38,669 nucleotides of DNA from Candidatus Latescibacterota bacterium (GTDB lineage Bacteria > Latescibacterota > UBA2968 > UBA8231). Made by a program: the position numbers and the translations under genes. Position 1 is the first letter of the stretch; the number at the start of each line of letters is the position of its first letter. The notes beneath the pieces were generated by a model. It ran no database searches and had not been told where the DNA came from. It was given only the letters and a program-made list of their open reading frames with translations. Below are positions 25,197 through 33,509 of this stretch, one piece after another. The stretch is from the NCBI GenBank assembly GCA_021295675.1, contig JAGWBY010000034.1, forward strand, positions 1 through 38,669. Direction: 5' to 3'.

Positions 25197-26271
25197 AAAA
25201 TGCCTCGGCATTATCGACCATGATCCTCCGGCGCATCGCGCCGTCAATCGCCGGCGGCAGGGCGCGGGCCGGCGAGTCAAAGTCCCAATGCGGATAATCC
25301 GTGGCGAACATCAAGAAATCCTCGCCGCCGATCATGTCGATGATGTGCAACAAGTGCTGGGGGTCGTCCGGCTCTTCCATGGGTTGGGTCGTGGAGCGGA
25401 AGTGCTCGCGGATGTATTCGCTGGGGCGCTTCTTCAGCCACGGCACCTCGCTGCGCAAGCCCCGGTAGTTTTTGTCCAGCCGCCACATCAGCCCAGGCAA
25501 CCACGCAAATCCCCCCTCAACCAGCGCGACGCGCAACTCCGGGAACTCGCAGAACACCCCTTCGCAAACAAGGCTGATGACCTGCGCCTCAAAGGCTTGC
25601 GACATGGCCGTGTGATCTTCGATGTAATAGGAAGGCCAACCGCAGGCCGTGATGGGCTGACCACTGCCGCCGAAGTGGATACCCACCGGCAGGCCGACCT
25701 CGCAGGCCGCGGCAAAAATCGGCCGGAACTGCCGCTTGCCATACGGCGCGCTCGACCGCACCAACAGCAGCGCCTGCACAAAGCGCGGATCAGCCGCGAC
25801 CCGTTTGATTTCCGCGGCCGCCTCCGCCGGGTCGTTGGCATTGACCACAATCGATCCGCGCCAGCGCGGATCGCAGTCGAGCCAAGCGTGCGCGGTCCAC
25901 TCGTTGACCGCGCGCATCAGTGCGTTGGCAAAGTCGAGGTTGTGCAGGGACGTCATGCCGTAGAGTGGATTGAGCACGGCCACGTCAATACCCCAAGCAT
26001 CGAGCAATTGGGTGCGGGCAAAATCCGGGTCGCCTCCCGGCCGCAGGCCCGAAGGCGGCCAAGCATCGCGCCGCGCAGCTTGGGCAAACCCCTTGGGATA
26101 GGTCGGCCCAGGCGGGCCGCTAAACCCGGATTGCCGCACATACGCCTGCCAGCGCGCCGACAAATAGGGCATGAGGTCGTCGATGGAATTCGGGTAGTTG
26201 TGGACGTCGCAATCGATCAGCGAAAAGGCAGTCGAGGTCGCGACTTGGACGGCGTATTCGGTTTGGGACAT
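25177..26271 (-). CDS. Amidohydrolase family 2 metal-dependent hydrolase
   Basis: A 364-residue TIM-barrel hydrolase or decarboxylase of the amidohydrolase-2 / ACMSD-like group. Signs are [20 protein letters not shown] at the start (D22-x-H24 metal motif), [11 protein letters not shown] (His on a strand), and [15 protein letters not shown] near the end (the family Asp). [16 protein letters not shown] and the DPRW segment are common in uncultured-clade members. It is intact and forms an operon with the Rieske protein. The substrate (a carboxylated or amide compound) is not readable. Confidence 0.87.
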   Translation of the reverse strand: MSQTEYAVQVATSTAFSLIDCDVHNYPNSIDDLMPYLSARWQAYVRQSGFSGPPGPTYPKGFAQAARRDAWPPSGLRPGGDPDFARTQLLDAWGIDVAVLNPLYGMTSLHNLDFANALMRAVNEWTAHAWLDCDPRWRGSIVVNANDPAEAAAEIKRVAADPRFVQALLLVRSSAPYGKRQFRPIFAAACEVGLPVGIHFGGSGQPITACGWPSYYIEDHTAMSQAFEAQVISLVCEGVFCEFPELRVALVEGGFAWLPGLMWRLDKNYRGLRSEVPWLKKRPSEYIREHFRSTTQPMEEPDDPQHLLHIIDMIGGEDFLMFATDYPHWDFDSPARALPPAIDGAMRRRIMVDNAEAFYGFAAR

Positions 26272-26357
26272 GGTAGTAATTTGGCGGTGAAGGGTGAATG
26301 GTTTCTAGAAGAATGGGTGCGAACATAGGCTGCGTCAACTCTTCGTATCCTCGGGGG

Positions 26358-26387
26358 TTGGGCACCGACCTTGTTTCGTAGTATAAT
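26358..26387 (+). promoter_or_regulatory. Candidate promoter of the aminotransferase gene
   Basis: TTGGGC (26358-26363), 18 bases, then a perfect TATAAT (26382-26387). The ATG at 26396 lies only 8 bases beyond, so the mRNA would start at or just before the start codon. There is no Shine-Dalgarno sequence in ATATCCCTTT, which fits a leaderless message. Confidence 0.5.
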
Positions 26388-26395
26388 ATCCCTTT

Positions 26396-27701
26396 ATGCC
26401 TACATCACTTGCCGACCTCGAAGCGCGCTATTGCCATGCTAGCCCGCGCTCCCGCGCCCTTTTTGAGCAGGGCCGCGCCTACACGGCCGGTGCGGCCAAA
26501 GGCGCGTATTACTACCCGCCCCATCCACTCACCATGGCTCGCGGCCAAGGCTGCTACCTGTGGGATGTCGATGGCCGGCGCTACGTCGATTGCGCCAACC
26601 ACCACACAGCCCAAGCCCTCGGGCACGGGAACGAGCGCGTGGAAGCAGCCGTGCGCGAGCAGATGCAAAAGGGCATTGCCTTGGGCGCACCCACCGGCAT
26701 CGAAAGCGAAATCGCCCGCGCGATGTGCAGCCGAGTGGATGCGCTGGAGCGGATTCGCTTTGTCAACTCCGGCACCGAGGCCACGCTGCATGCGATTCGC
26801 TTGGCGCGGGGCTACACTAAGCGCGGTAAAATCGCCAAATTCGAGGGCGGCTACCACGGCAGCCACGACGCCGTGGAAGTCAGCGTGGCCCCGTCCTTAG
26901 ACCAAGCCGGCCCCGCCGACGCACCCATCGCAGTGCCAACAGCCGGCGGCATGTCCCCGTCAGCCGCGTCCGAAGCCGTCATCCTCCCCTACAATGATCC
27001 AGCGGCCGTCGAACGGCTCGTCGCCGCGCACGCCAACGAACTCGCCTGCGTCCTCTTCGACCCCAAGGCTGGCATCCTAGACATACAGCCGGATTTTGCC
27101 CGTGCTGTGCGCGACATCACCCGCCGCCACGGAGTCTTGCTCATCTTCGACGAAATCGTTGGGTTCCGCACAGGCACAGGCGGCTTACAGGGTCTATACG
27201 GCCTTTGGCAAAATCATCGGCGGCGGCTTTCCGGTGGGAGCCTTTGGCGGCCGGGCCGACCTGATGGACCTGTTCGACAACTCGCAGCAATCCACCGGCC
27301 TCTTTCAGAGCGGCACCTTTAGCGCACATCCCGTGGCCATGGCCGCTGGCTTGGCGACCCTGAGCGAGCTGACGCCGCAAACCATCGACCATTTGAACGC
27401 ACTCGGAGCGCACTTAAAGGACCAACTCAACGCACTCTTTGCCGACCGCGCAATCGCCGCCCAAGCGGTCTGCACGGGGTCGGTCTTCAGCATCCACTTC
27501 GCCCGCGGCCCCATCGCCAACTACCGCGAACTCGCCGCCACCGACAAAACCCTCATTCAGCCGCTCTTTCTCTCGCTCATCGAACAGGGGTATTTCCTCG
27601 GCCCAGGGCTGGGCATGTGCGCGCTTTCCGCGCCCATGGACCCCGGGCACGTCGACGGCTTAGTCGCCGCGGTGGGGAACGCGCTGGCGGAGATAGCCTA
27701 A
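26396..27701 (+). pseudogene. Class III aminotransferase (glutamate-1-semialdehyde aminomutase-like), frameshifted
   Basis: PLP-dependent enzyme of the HemL-like group. The first frame has YYYPPHPLTMARGQGCYLWD, NHHTAQALGHGNERV, RIRFVNSGTEATLHAIRLAR (phosphate loop), FEGGYHGSHDAVEVS, and LLIFDEIVGFRTGTGGLQGL (the PLP Asp). After GLYG the frame is lost. The second frame continues TAFGKIIGGGFPVGAFGG, whose Lys is the Schiff-base residue, and runs to the stop at 27701. The break is near 27200. About five residues expected between GLYG and TAFGK are missing, and the hexamer TACGGC lies at the junction, which fits a short-repeat deletion. PhyH no. 5 follows 13 bases downstream. HemL itself is unlikely, as the context is not haem synthesis. 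Confidence 0.85.
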
Positions 27702-27714
27702 CAGGGAACAAACC

Positions 27715-28479
27715 ATGTCCGTACTCAGCCCCGAACAAATCGCCCAGTACCAGCAAGACGGGTACACCATCTTGCGCAATGCCCTCTCCGAAGAAGACCT
27801 GCACGCGCTCCGCACCCACATCGAAGGAATCGCCTCGGGTGACCTGCCCTTCCCGGAGGAGAGCATCGAGTTCGATCCCAACGCGCCCCAACAACGCCAC
27901 ATCGATCATTTGCGCAAGATCAACGGCCCGTCCGAATGCGATCCATTCTTCCGCGACCACGCAGTGCGGGAGCCCCTCCTCACCGCAGCCGCCGACTTGC
28001 TCGGTCCAGACCTCAAGCTCTACGGCGACCAAGTTTTTATCAAAGGGCCGGGCGGCATAGAAAAGACCTATCACCAAGACTCCGCGTACTTCTACATCGA
28101 GCCGATGGACCTCGCCACCGCCTGGGTCGCCTTAGACGATGTAACCCTTGAAAATGGCTGCCTATGGGTCGTGTCCGGCAGCCACCGCGAGGGGCTAGTG
28201 GACCACAGCGAGGTGTGGATGGTCGGCGAGCGGCAAGACAAGACAGTTCCCGACGCAGCCATCGACCGCCGGCGCGAACAGCCCATTCTGCTGCAAGCGG
28301 GCGACTGCTCCTTCCACCACAGCCTGCTGCTACACCGCTCCGGCCCCAACCAGACAGTGACGCGACGACGCGGCATGGCCACCCACTACATGAGCGCCCG
28401 CTCGCGTTGGACGGGTAATCCCCAAGACAAACCCGACTATCCCCTGCTGCGAGGACAAGAACACGCTGGCTGCGTCTGA
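27715..28479 (+). CDS. Phytanoyl-CoA dioxygenase family protein (no. 5)
   Basis: A 254-residue Fe(II)/2-oxoglutarate dioxygenase with the canonical H120-Q-D122 (KTYHQDSAYFYI), ENGCLWVVSGSHREG and the distal site SFHHSLLLHRSGPN. Start LSPEQIAQYQQDGYTILRNA is the usual PhyH N-terminus. AGGGAA precedes the ATG. It is cotranscribed with the aminotransferase. It is the most typical PhyH of the five here; the substrate is unknown. Confidence 0.92.
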   Translation: MSVLSPEQIAQYQQDGYTILRNALSEEDLHALRTHIEGIASGDLPFPEESIEFDPNAPQQRHIDHLRKINGPSECDPFFRDHAVREPLLTAAADLLGPDLKLYGDQVFIKGPGGIEKTYHQDSAYFYIEPMDLATAWVALDDVTLENGCLWVVSGSHREGLVDHSEVWMVGERQDKTVPDAAIDRRREQPILLQAGDCSFHHSLLLHRSGPNQTVTRRRGMATHYMSARSRWTGNPQDKPDYPLLRGQEHAGCV

Positions 28480-28491
28480 GCCATCTCCTCT

Positions 28492-28538
28492 AACCAAGAG
28501 AAATATCCATGAGCCAATACTGGGTTGAAGACGGACAA
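28492..28538 (+). pseudogene. Orphan start of the GDSL hydrolase gene
   Basis: Forty-seven bases match 30163-30209 with about six differences. They hold the ribosome-binding region AACCAAGAG and the first ten codons (ATG 28509; QYW.EDGQ) of the GDSL/SGNH gene found intact 1.67 kb downstream. After the GACGGACAA the similarity ends. It marks the left side of an insertion or tandem duplication. Confidence 0.75.
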
Positions 28539-28612
28539 GGAGACGACGCGAAGGGAATGTGGCGGGGACGAGTCTTTGTCGGATAGCTTCCAGTAACTTA
28601 CCTCTCCACGAT

Positions 28613-28885
28613 ATGGCCCCTTTCGCCCGCGACTTAGGCTACGCTGGCGACCCCTTCGTCTGGAACGACGACCGCCGCTTGCTGCTCCGCGCCAAACTCG
28701 ACGCCGTATTCTTCCACCTCTACGGCGTTACCGACCGCGACGACATCCGCTACATCTACTCGACCTTCCCCATCGTCAGACGCTAAGAAATCGCTGCCTA
28801 CGGCAAATACCGCTCCTGCGACCTCTGCCTCGCCTATGTGAACGCCCTTGCTGCGGGTCAACCGGACGCCGAAGTTTTTGTATAG
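28613..28885 (+). pseudogene. C-terminal remnant of an Eco57I/BREX-type DNA methyltransferase
   Basis: [20 protein letters not shown], then [36 protein letters not shown], a stop TAA (28784-28786), and in the same frame EIAAYGKYRSCDLCLAYVNA to 28885. This is the typical end of large type IIG or PglX-like methylases (ELDA.FFHLYG, DTFPIVRRK, YR.K..IL). The stop replaces the lysine usually found after IVRR. Upstream catalytic parts (NPPY) are absent, so it is a dead fragment of a defence gene. Confidence 0.68.
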
Positions 28886-29176
28886 AAGCTATCTTCATAG
28901 CGCCTGCATCGACTCCCATCGGCTCACCGCTAGACTTTTGCTTTGGTGTGATGACCTCCCCGAGGGGGAGTGATTGGGAATCGGTGTTGTGGAGATGCTC
29001 TCCGTGGTTGTCTGCTCTACGGGCTGGGATTTATGAGAGAGCTTCTGGCGAGAGACGAAGACAGCGCCTCGCCTCGCATATCCTCTATCGTCTCCCCCCA
29101 AAAGCTCCTAACCTTTCCTCCGACGACAACCGGAAAGGTACAGATTCAAGTTCTGCTGCATCCCGAGGAGGATTTA
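28886..29176. other. Gene-free stretch
   Basis: No gene I can support. It contains a short GC-rich inverted repeat (CTCCCCGAGGGGGAG at about 28957) and, at the end, the GAGGAGG that serves the gene at 29177. Confidence 0.4.
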
Positions 29177-29587
29177 ATGAAGTTTTTAAAAGACGAATTA
29201 AAATTAGAGGGGCATTTCTGGATTTGTAGCTCCCCCGATCACAAGGTTTCGGGATGGTTAGTAATTGAGGAGGATAAGGTCGAATTAGTTTATTGGACGG
29301 CTCTTCATCGCCCTCGTTATTTGGATTTTCCTGAAGATAGTTCCTGTCGGATTCTAGGAGAATTAAAGGGTCGGGGGCCTATTACTTTGGACGGATGTTA
29401 TCATATGGGAAATCCAATTCCTTTTCCGCCAAAGCAGTTTACTGATGCTGCTATAAAAGACAAACTCGAGAACGCTACTAATATTGATGAGTACTTAGAG
29501 GCAATAAATATACCGGTCTATGTATCTGATCGGCGCGTTCATGTTGGCCGTGTATTCTTCAAGAGCATCCCGATTATCCCGTCGTGA
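29177..29587 (+). CDS. ApeA N-terminal-domain-like protein, truncated
   Basis: 136 residues from ATG 29177, which has GAGGAGG 5 bases upstream. The start LKLEGHFWICSSPDHKVSGW, then LVIEEDKVELVYW and LKGRGPITLDGCYHMG, fits the first N-terminal beta-domain of ApeA, an abortive-infection protein whose C-terminus is a HEPN RNase. Here the HEPN part is missing. The end (VYVSDRRVHVGRVFFKSIPI) probably runs into the next fragment in a wrong frame from about 29530. Base use is visibly more AT-rich than neighbours, suggesting transfer. An intact small protein of its own is the alternative. Confidence 0.5.
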   Translation: MKFLKDELKLEGHFWICSSPDHKVSGWLVIEEDKVELVYWTALHRPRYLDFPEDSSCRILGELKGRGPITLDGCYHMGNPIPFPPKQFTDAAIKDKLENATNIDEYLEAINIPVYVSDRRVHVGRVFFKSIPIIPS

Positions 29588-30105
29588 TCCGCTACAAAGT
29601 GCTCCGGTTAAGCCAACTGCCCGGTCAAGCCGTGCTCGACAGCGGGTCAGTGGGCTTGCTGCCGTTTGCGCCCCTGATGCAGCCGCCGGCCGGACAGGCC
29701 GGGGCCGCGTGGCTGGAGCAATGTGTGGCCAAGACTTGGGACATGCCGCTGGAGCGGTCGGTCAAAGCCGATGTTCTCACCGGCTTGACGCTCTTGAGCG
29801 GCTTAGTGTATAATCCTCAGACGATCACGGCCACTGTTTCCAAGGAGTATCTCATGGACCTCATGCGCGAATCCTCGTTTGCCCAATACCTGACCCAACA
29901 AGCCCGCGAAGAAGGCATTGAGCAAGGCATCCGCGAAAGCATTCAAGAAGTGCTGGAACTGCGCTTTCAGCCGGCGGCCGTGCGCCGCTTGGCCGACCAG
30001 ATTGCGACCATTGACGATGTGCCGCGTCTCAAGCAGTTGTTTCGGGCGGCCATACAGGTGCCCAGCCTCGAAGCCTTTAGGAACCTGCTAGACGCCGACG
30101 AGTAG
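29584..30105 (+). pseudogene. C-terminal part of an Rpn/PD-(D/E)XK-type transposase-like nuclease
   Basis: 173 residues from GTG 29584, but the matching frame opens earlier (LQEHPDYPVVIRYKVLRL from about 29557). It shows GLLPFAPLMQPPAGQAGAAW, LTGLTLLSGLVYN, a REEGIEQGIRESIQEVLELR segment and DVPRLKQLFRAAIQVPSLEAF. These are the usual features of the C-terminal half of Rpn / DUF4351-like recombination-promoting nucleases. The N-terminal nuclease domain is missing and is replaced by the ApeA-like fragment; the junction is about 29530-29550. The GTGA overlap with the upstream stop is probably accidental. Confidence 0.6.
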
Positions 30106-30179
30106 GACGAGATACCCGCTAGACCCTTGACGGCCAACACGAGCGAAGCACCTTGACATCCCAACCAAGAGGAATACCC

Positions 30180-30824
30180 ATGGACCAATACTGGATTGAA
30201 GACGGACAAACGTTGCTGTTCATCGGCGACAGCATCACCGACTGCGGCCGCCGCGGTGCCGAAGCCCCGCTGGGCAACGGATACGTGCGCCTGTTCACCG
30301 AGTTGGCCACGGCCCGCTTCCCCGAGCGGCGAGTCCGCTACATTAACAAAGGCATCGGCGGCAACCGCGTCACCGACCTAGCCGCCCGCTGGCAAGACGA
30401 CGTGCTCTACCACCGGCCAGACCGGCTATCGGTCAAAATCGGCATCAACGACCTGCACAGCCATTTGCGCGGTGCTGAAGACGGCGTCGATCCAGCCCGC
30501 TTCGCCGCCGTCTATGAACACATCCTAGCGATCACCCAAGACGAGCTAGGCTGTCCCCTCGTCTTGCTCACCCCGTTCTACATTTCCACCGACCACCGCG
30601 GCCAAACCTTCCGCAGCCAAGTGCTCGAATTGTTGCCGCGCTACATAGAAGTAGTGGAGCAACTAGCCGAGCGCTTTGACGCTCGCTTAGTGCGCTTGCA
30701 AGACGTTTTCCAACGGCAACTCCAGTACCGCGATGCCGACACCTTCTGTCCCGAACCAGTCCACCCCAACCAAGCCGGACATTTGGTAATCGCCCAAGCC
30801 CTGATGGATGCCTTGACCGCGTAG
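30180..30824 (+). CDS. SGNH/GDSL hydrolase
   Basis: A 214-residue esterase/acetylhydrolase, cytoplasmic. Block I is FIGDSITDCGRRG (Ser18), block II IGGNRV, block III VKIGINDLHSHL, and block V is EPVHPNQAGH with His195. The Asp normally three residues before that His is Glu192, a conservative change. GAGG lies about 8 bases before the ATG. It probably removes acyl groups from sugars. Its first ten codons and leader are duplicated at 28492-28538. Confidence 0.88.
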   Translation: MDQYWIEDGQTLLFIGDSITDCGRRGAEAPLGNGYVRLFTELATARFPERRVRYINKGIGGNRVTDLAARWQDDVLYHRPDRLSVKIGINDLHSHLRGAEDGVDPARFAAVYEHILAITQDELGCPLVLLTPFYISTDHRGQTFRSQVLELLPRYIEVVEQLAERFDARLVRLQDVFQRQLQYRDADTFCPEPVHPNQAGHLVIAQALMDALTA

Positions 30825-31040
30825 CAGAATAGCAGCCGGCACTCACGGTACAGGTGTTCTTCACCTTGTGGTTGCTACCTTTCACAAAACGGAAATTCTG
30901 CGTACATTTAGCTCTCCCTCCTGATCCACACCCGCTACCCTAAGCAGGATAGGATTCAGCCGACCATCTCTTGATGGCACGAGATAAGACTGAACTGCGT
31001 ACACCGAGTACACCCTAACCTATGTAGGAGAGCATGTAAC

Positions 31041-32873
31041 ATGCCGATTCGCTTAACCCTATTCGCCCTCGCCGTTGCTCTGTGGAGTTGTGGAGACGAC
31101 GACGATCCCGCACCAACGGCTGCTGCTGTGGATTCGATGATCGCCACCGCGGATTCCATGCTAGTCGCTGCAAATACCATGATGGCCACTGCGGATTCGA
31201 TGATCACCGCCGCCAATGCAATGGTCGCCGCGGACGCGGATTCTACTATCGCCGCCGACGCCGCTGCCATGCTGGCCGCTGCTAATGACATGATGACTAC
31301 CGCGAATTCGATGATCGCCGCCGCCAATGCAATGGTTGCCGCGGACGCGGATTCTACTATCGCCGCGGATGCTGCTTCTATGTTGGCCGCTGCGAACACC
31401 ATGCTGGCCGCTGCGGATTCCATGCTGGCCGCTGCCGGTTCCATCCTGGCTCCAGAAGCGATTCTGCGGCCAACCGGAGAGTTAAAGTCTTGGGATCTCT
31501 CCTCCATTGTCTCGGTTGACGAGATTCGTGCTATGCCCCCGGGCACGCCCGTATTCCTGCGCACTGAATTTGTCAACGGCGAACTGGCTGACCTCGAAAT
31601 GACGTTCGTCCAAGTGGTCGATGATTTTTTGGCACCGATGCCGGTCTATATGCTCGAAGCCTCCGATCCCATTTTGATCCAGCTCGGGGGCATTGCTCAG
31701 GGCATGAGTGGTTCGCCCATTTTTACGGAGCAGGGCACCTGGGGGGCCATTGCTTACGGATTTACTGCCCAGGACAGCCCGCCGTACTACTTTTTTGCCA
31801 CTCCCATAGAATGGGTTATCGGCACTCGGGGACTCATACCCTCAGCCAAACGCACGGCCACGTGGGAAGGGAACCGCATTACCCCCTTGGATATCCCCTT
31901 GCTGAGCACGGGACTCAACGGTGTGCATCGGCTGCCTGAAGGGCGTTCTTCCCTCCTGAGCGGAGCCAGCGCCGCTGGTCTAACCCAAGAGCGGCAAGAG
32001 AGCTTTGAGGCCGGCAGACCCATGGCGATTGGATTGCTGCTCGGTGAGCTTACGCTGGGTGCAGTGGGAACCGTATCGTACGTCGATGGCAATCGGATAT
32101 ATGGGTTTGGGCATCCAATGAATAGTTCTGGTCCGGTAGAGCTTCCCATAATCGAAGCAAAAGTACTCGGCGAAATTTCCAACTTGTCCGCCCCGTTCAA
32201 GTTTTCAACGCTGAACCCAACGGTGCGGGGGACTCTGACCGAAGACCGCTTGCCCGCAGTGCGCGGCGTGCTCGATCAGGAACCAGACTTAGTACCCATT
32301 AAAAGCGTCTATACGTTTCCATCAGGAAGCGAACTCGAACTTAATCACAGCATGGCCGTCGGTATCAGCCCATATGCCTCGCTCGATCTCGTCGCCAATG
32401 CATTCTTTTATCCCTTGTCCAACCGGGTTGACAACGATCCAGAGCACAGCATCCGCGTTACGACAGATATTTCTTTTACCGGCACCGATTCAACACTCAC
32501 CCGTTCCCGGCTCTACTCCTCGCCAGGCGGACGGCTCTTGGCTTCAATTTTCAATGCCGCTGGTGATGTCTCATTCGCACTCGAGGAACTTACGACGCGG
32601 TTAGATTACGCCGTATATGTGCGCGAGGCCGAGGTGCAGGTCGAAGTGATTCCCGGAACTCGTTTTGCCACCGTGGAGCAGGTTATGACTGATTCGGTTT
32701 TCGGTCTTGGCAGTACGGTGAACATTACCACTGCGCTGCGCGTAGGGCGGACTGAGGACCGAGAAGTCGAGCTAGCCCTCAGCGTACCGGATACGCTGTG
32801 GCCTGGCTTTTATCAACTCGAAGTGGGATCCGCCGCAACATTAGGACCCGATGAGCTACTGTTCGCCCGCTGA
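31041..32873 (+). CDS. Lipoprotein-like protein with alanine/methionine heptads and an S55 (SpoIVB-type) peptidase-like domain
   Basis: 610 residues. The N-terminus IRLTLFALAVALWSCGDDDD is a probable lipoprotein signal (Cys17). Residues ~27-137 form an Ala/Met/Asp repeat (TADSMITAANAMV, ADADSTIAADAA) with a seven-residue rhythm and a longer duplicated block, probably a helical bundle or coiled coil. From ~165 the SpoIVB/S55 domain appears: GIAQGMSGSPIFTEQGTWGA (221-226 holds the GMSGSP serine motif), YGFGHPMNSSGPV and VRGTLTEDRLPAVRGV. A C-terminal beta domain follows. The frame ends at LGPDELLFAR in an overlap with the next frame, which probably is its true continuation. TAGGAGA precedes the ATG. 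Likely a cell-envelope signalling or processing protein. Confidence 0.72.
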   Translation: MPIRLTLFALAVALWSCGDDDDPAPTAAAVDSMIATADSMLVAANTMMATADSMITAANAMVAADADSTIAADAAAMLAAANDMMTTANSMIAAANAMVAADADSTIAADAASMLAAANTMLAAADSMLAAAGSILAPEAILRPTGELKSWDLSSIVSVDEIRAMPPGTPVFLRTEFVNGELADLEMTFVQVVDDFLAPMPVYMLEASDPILIQLGGIAQGMSGSPIFTEQGTWGAIAYGFTAQDSPPYYFFATPIEWVIGTRGLIPSAKRTATWEGNRITPLDIPLLSTGLNGVHRLPEGRSSLLSGASAAGLTQERQESFEAGRPMAIGLLLGELTLGAVGTVSYVDGNRIYGFGHPMNSSGPVELPIIEAKVLGEISNLSAPFKFSTLNPTVRGTLTEDRLPAVRGVLDQEPDLVPIKSVYTFPSGSELELNHSMAVGISPYASLDLVANAFFYPLSNRVDNDPEHSIRVTTDISFTGTDSTLTRSRLYSSPGGRLLASIFNAAGDVSFALEELTTRLDYAVYVREAEVQVEVIPGTRFATVEQVMTDSVFGLGSTVNITTALRVGRTEDREVELALSVPDTLWPGFYQLEVGSAATLGPDELLFAR

Positions 32874-33402
32874 GGAATCGCTCGATGATGTTTTTGCCCG
32901 CCTGAATAAACCCGACGAGAACGTCCTCTTAAAAGCTCGCTTGGCGTTTGTCGCGCCATTCCCTCCCCCGCCACCGCCGCCTGAGCTTCCGCCTGAACTG
33001 CCGCCTGAGGGTGAAGGTGAAGGCGAAGGGGACGGAGATGAAGGGGATGAAGGCGAAAACGGTGAAGGCGAAGGTGAAGAGAGTGAAGGTGAAGACGGTG
33101 AAGGTGAAGGTGAAGGTGAAGGTGAAGGTGAACCCGAAGGCGAAGGCGAAGGAGATGAAGGCGGTGAAGGCGAAGGCGAAGACGGTGAAGAGAGTGAAGG
33201 CGAAGACGGTGAAGGCGGCGAACCCGAAGGTGGCCTTGATGAGTCTCCACCTCCCGGAGCTTTTCCTCCCGGTCCTCCTCCCCCGCCCCCTGGGCCTATT
33301 TCTACGCAGCAAGACGTAGATCTATTGCTCCAAGGTATTCAAATCCTTGATATAGTAGTGGTGCCAGGGGAATTTTTAGAAGAGGAAGTAGTAGAAGAAT
33401 AG
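32851..33402 (+). CDS. Glu/Gly-repeat protein, probable C-terminal continuation of the S55-like protein
   Basis: 183 residues in the +1 frame, overlapping the previous gene by 23 bases. Its beginning, PAEESLDDVFARLNKPDENV, looks like the end of S55-type proteins (ESL...LN.RP.N), so one base has probably been lost or gained near 32855-32870. Then come a proline run, a long GEGEGE/ESEGEDGE tract (33010-33235), a second proline run (PPGPPPPPPGP) and a short end QQDVDLLLQGIQILDIVVV. No Shine-Dalgarno sequence stands before the internal ATG. The acidic tail could span the cell wall or bind calcium; that is inference. Confidence 0.55.
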   Translation: MSYCSPAEESLDDVFARLNKPDENVLLKARLAFVAPFPPPPPPPELPPELPPEGEGEGEGDGDEGDEGENGEGEGEESEGEDGEGEGEGEGEGEPEGEGEGDEGGEGEGEDGEESEGEDGEGGEPEGGLDESPPPGAFPPGPPPPPPGPISTQQDVDLLLQGIQILDIVVVPGEFLEEEVVEE

Positions 33403-33422
33403 CCTCCTACACCCATTAAAAC

Positions 33423-33505
33423 GCGGGAATTTCAAAACCGCTTCTCAATTCCCGCTATAAGTTGTGGAGCCTTTATCTGCGATTTCTTTTGCAGATAAAG
33501 GCTCC
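33423..33505. terminator. Two consecutive hairpins between convergent genes
   Basis: Hairpin 1 is GCGGGAATT / AATTCCCGC (33423-33431 and 33447-33455). Hairpin 2 is a perfect 15-bp stem, 33466-33480 and 33491-33505 (GGAGCCTTTATCTGC and its complement), with a 10-base loop. They fill the gap between the plus-strand gene ending at 33402 and the minus-strand gene ending at 33510. There is no long T-run, so they may act as a bidirectional terminator or RNA-stabilising structure. Confidence 0.65.
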
Positions 33506-33509
33506 TCTT

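Noticed and set aside
25105..26328. 407-codon plus-strand open frame
   Set aside because: It is antisense to the amidohydrolase and Rieske genes, Arg/His/Pro-rich and without family features: a GC-driven shadow.
30956..31576. 206-codon minus-strand Ala/Ser repeat frame
   Set aside because: It mirrors the heptad repeat of the plus-strand lipoprotein and has no credible start region.
33010..33235. GAAGGTGAAGGC tandem DNA repeat as a CRISPR or satellite
   Set aside because: Its period is 6-12 bases and in frame with a Gly/Glu protein tract; there are no spacers.
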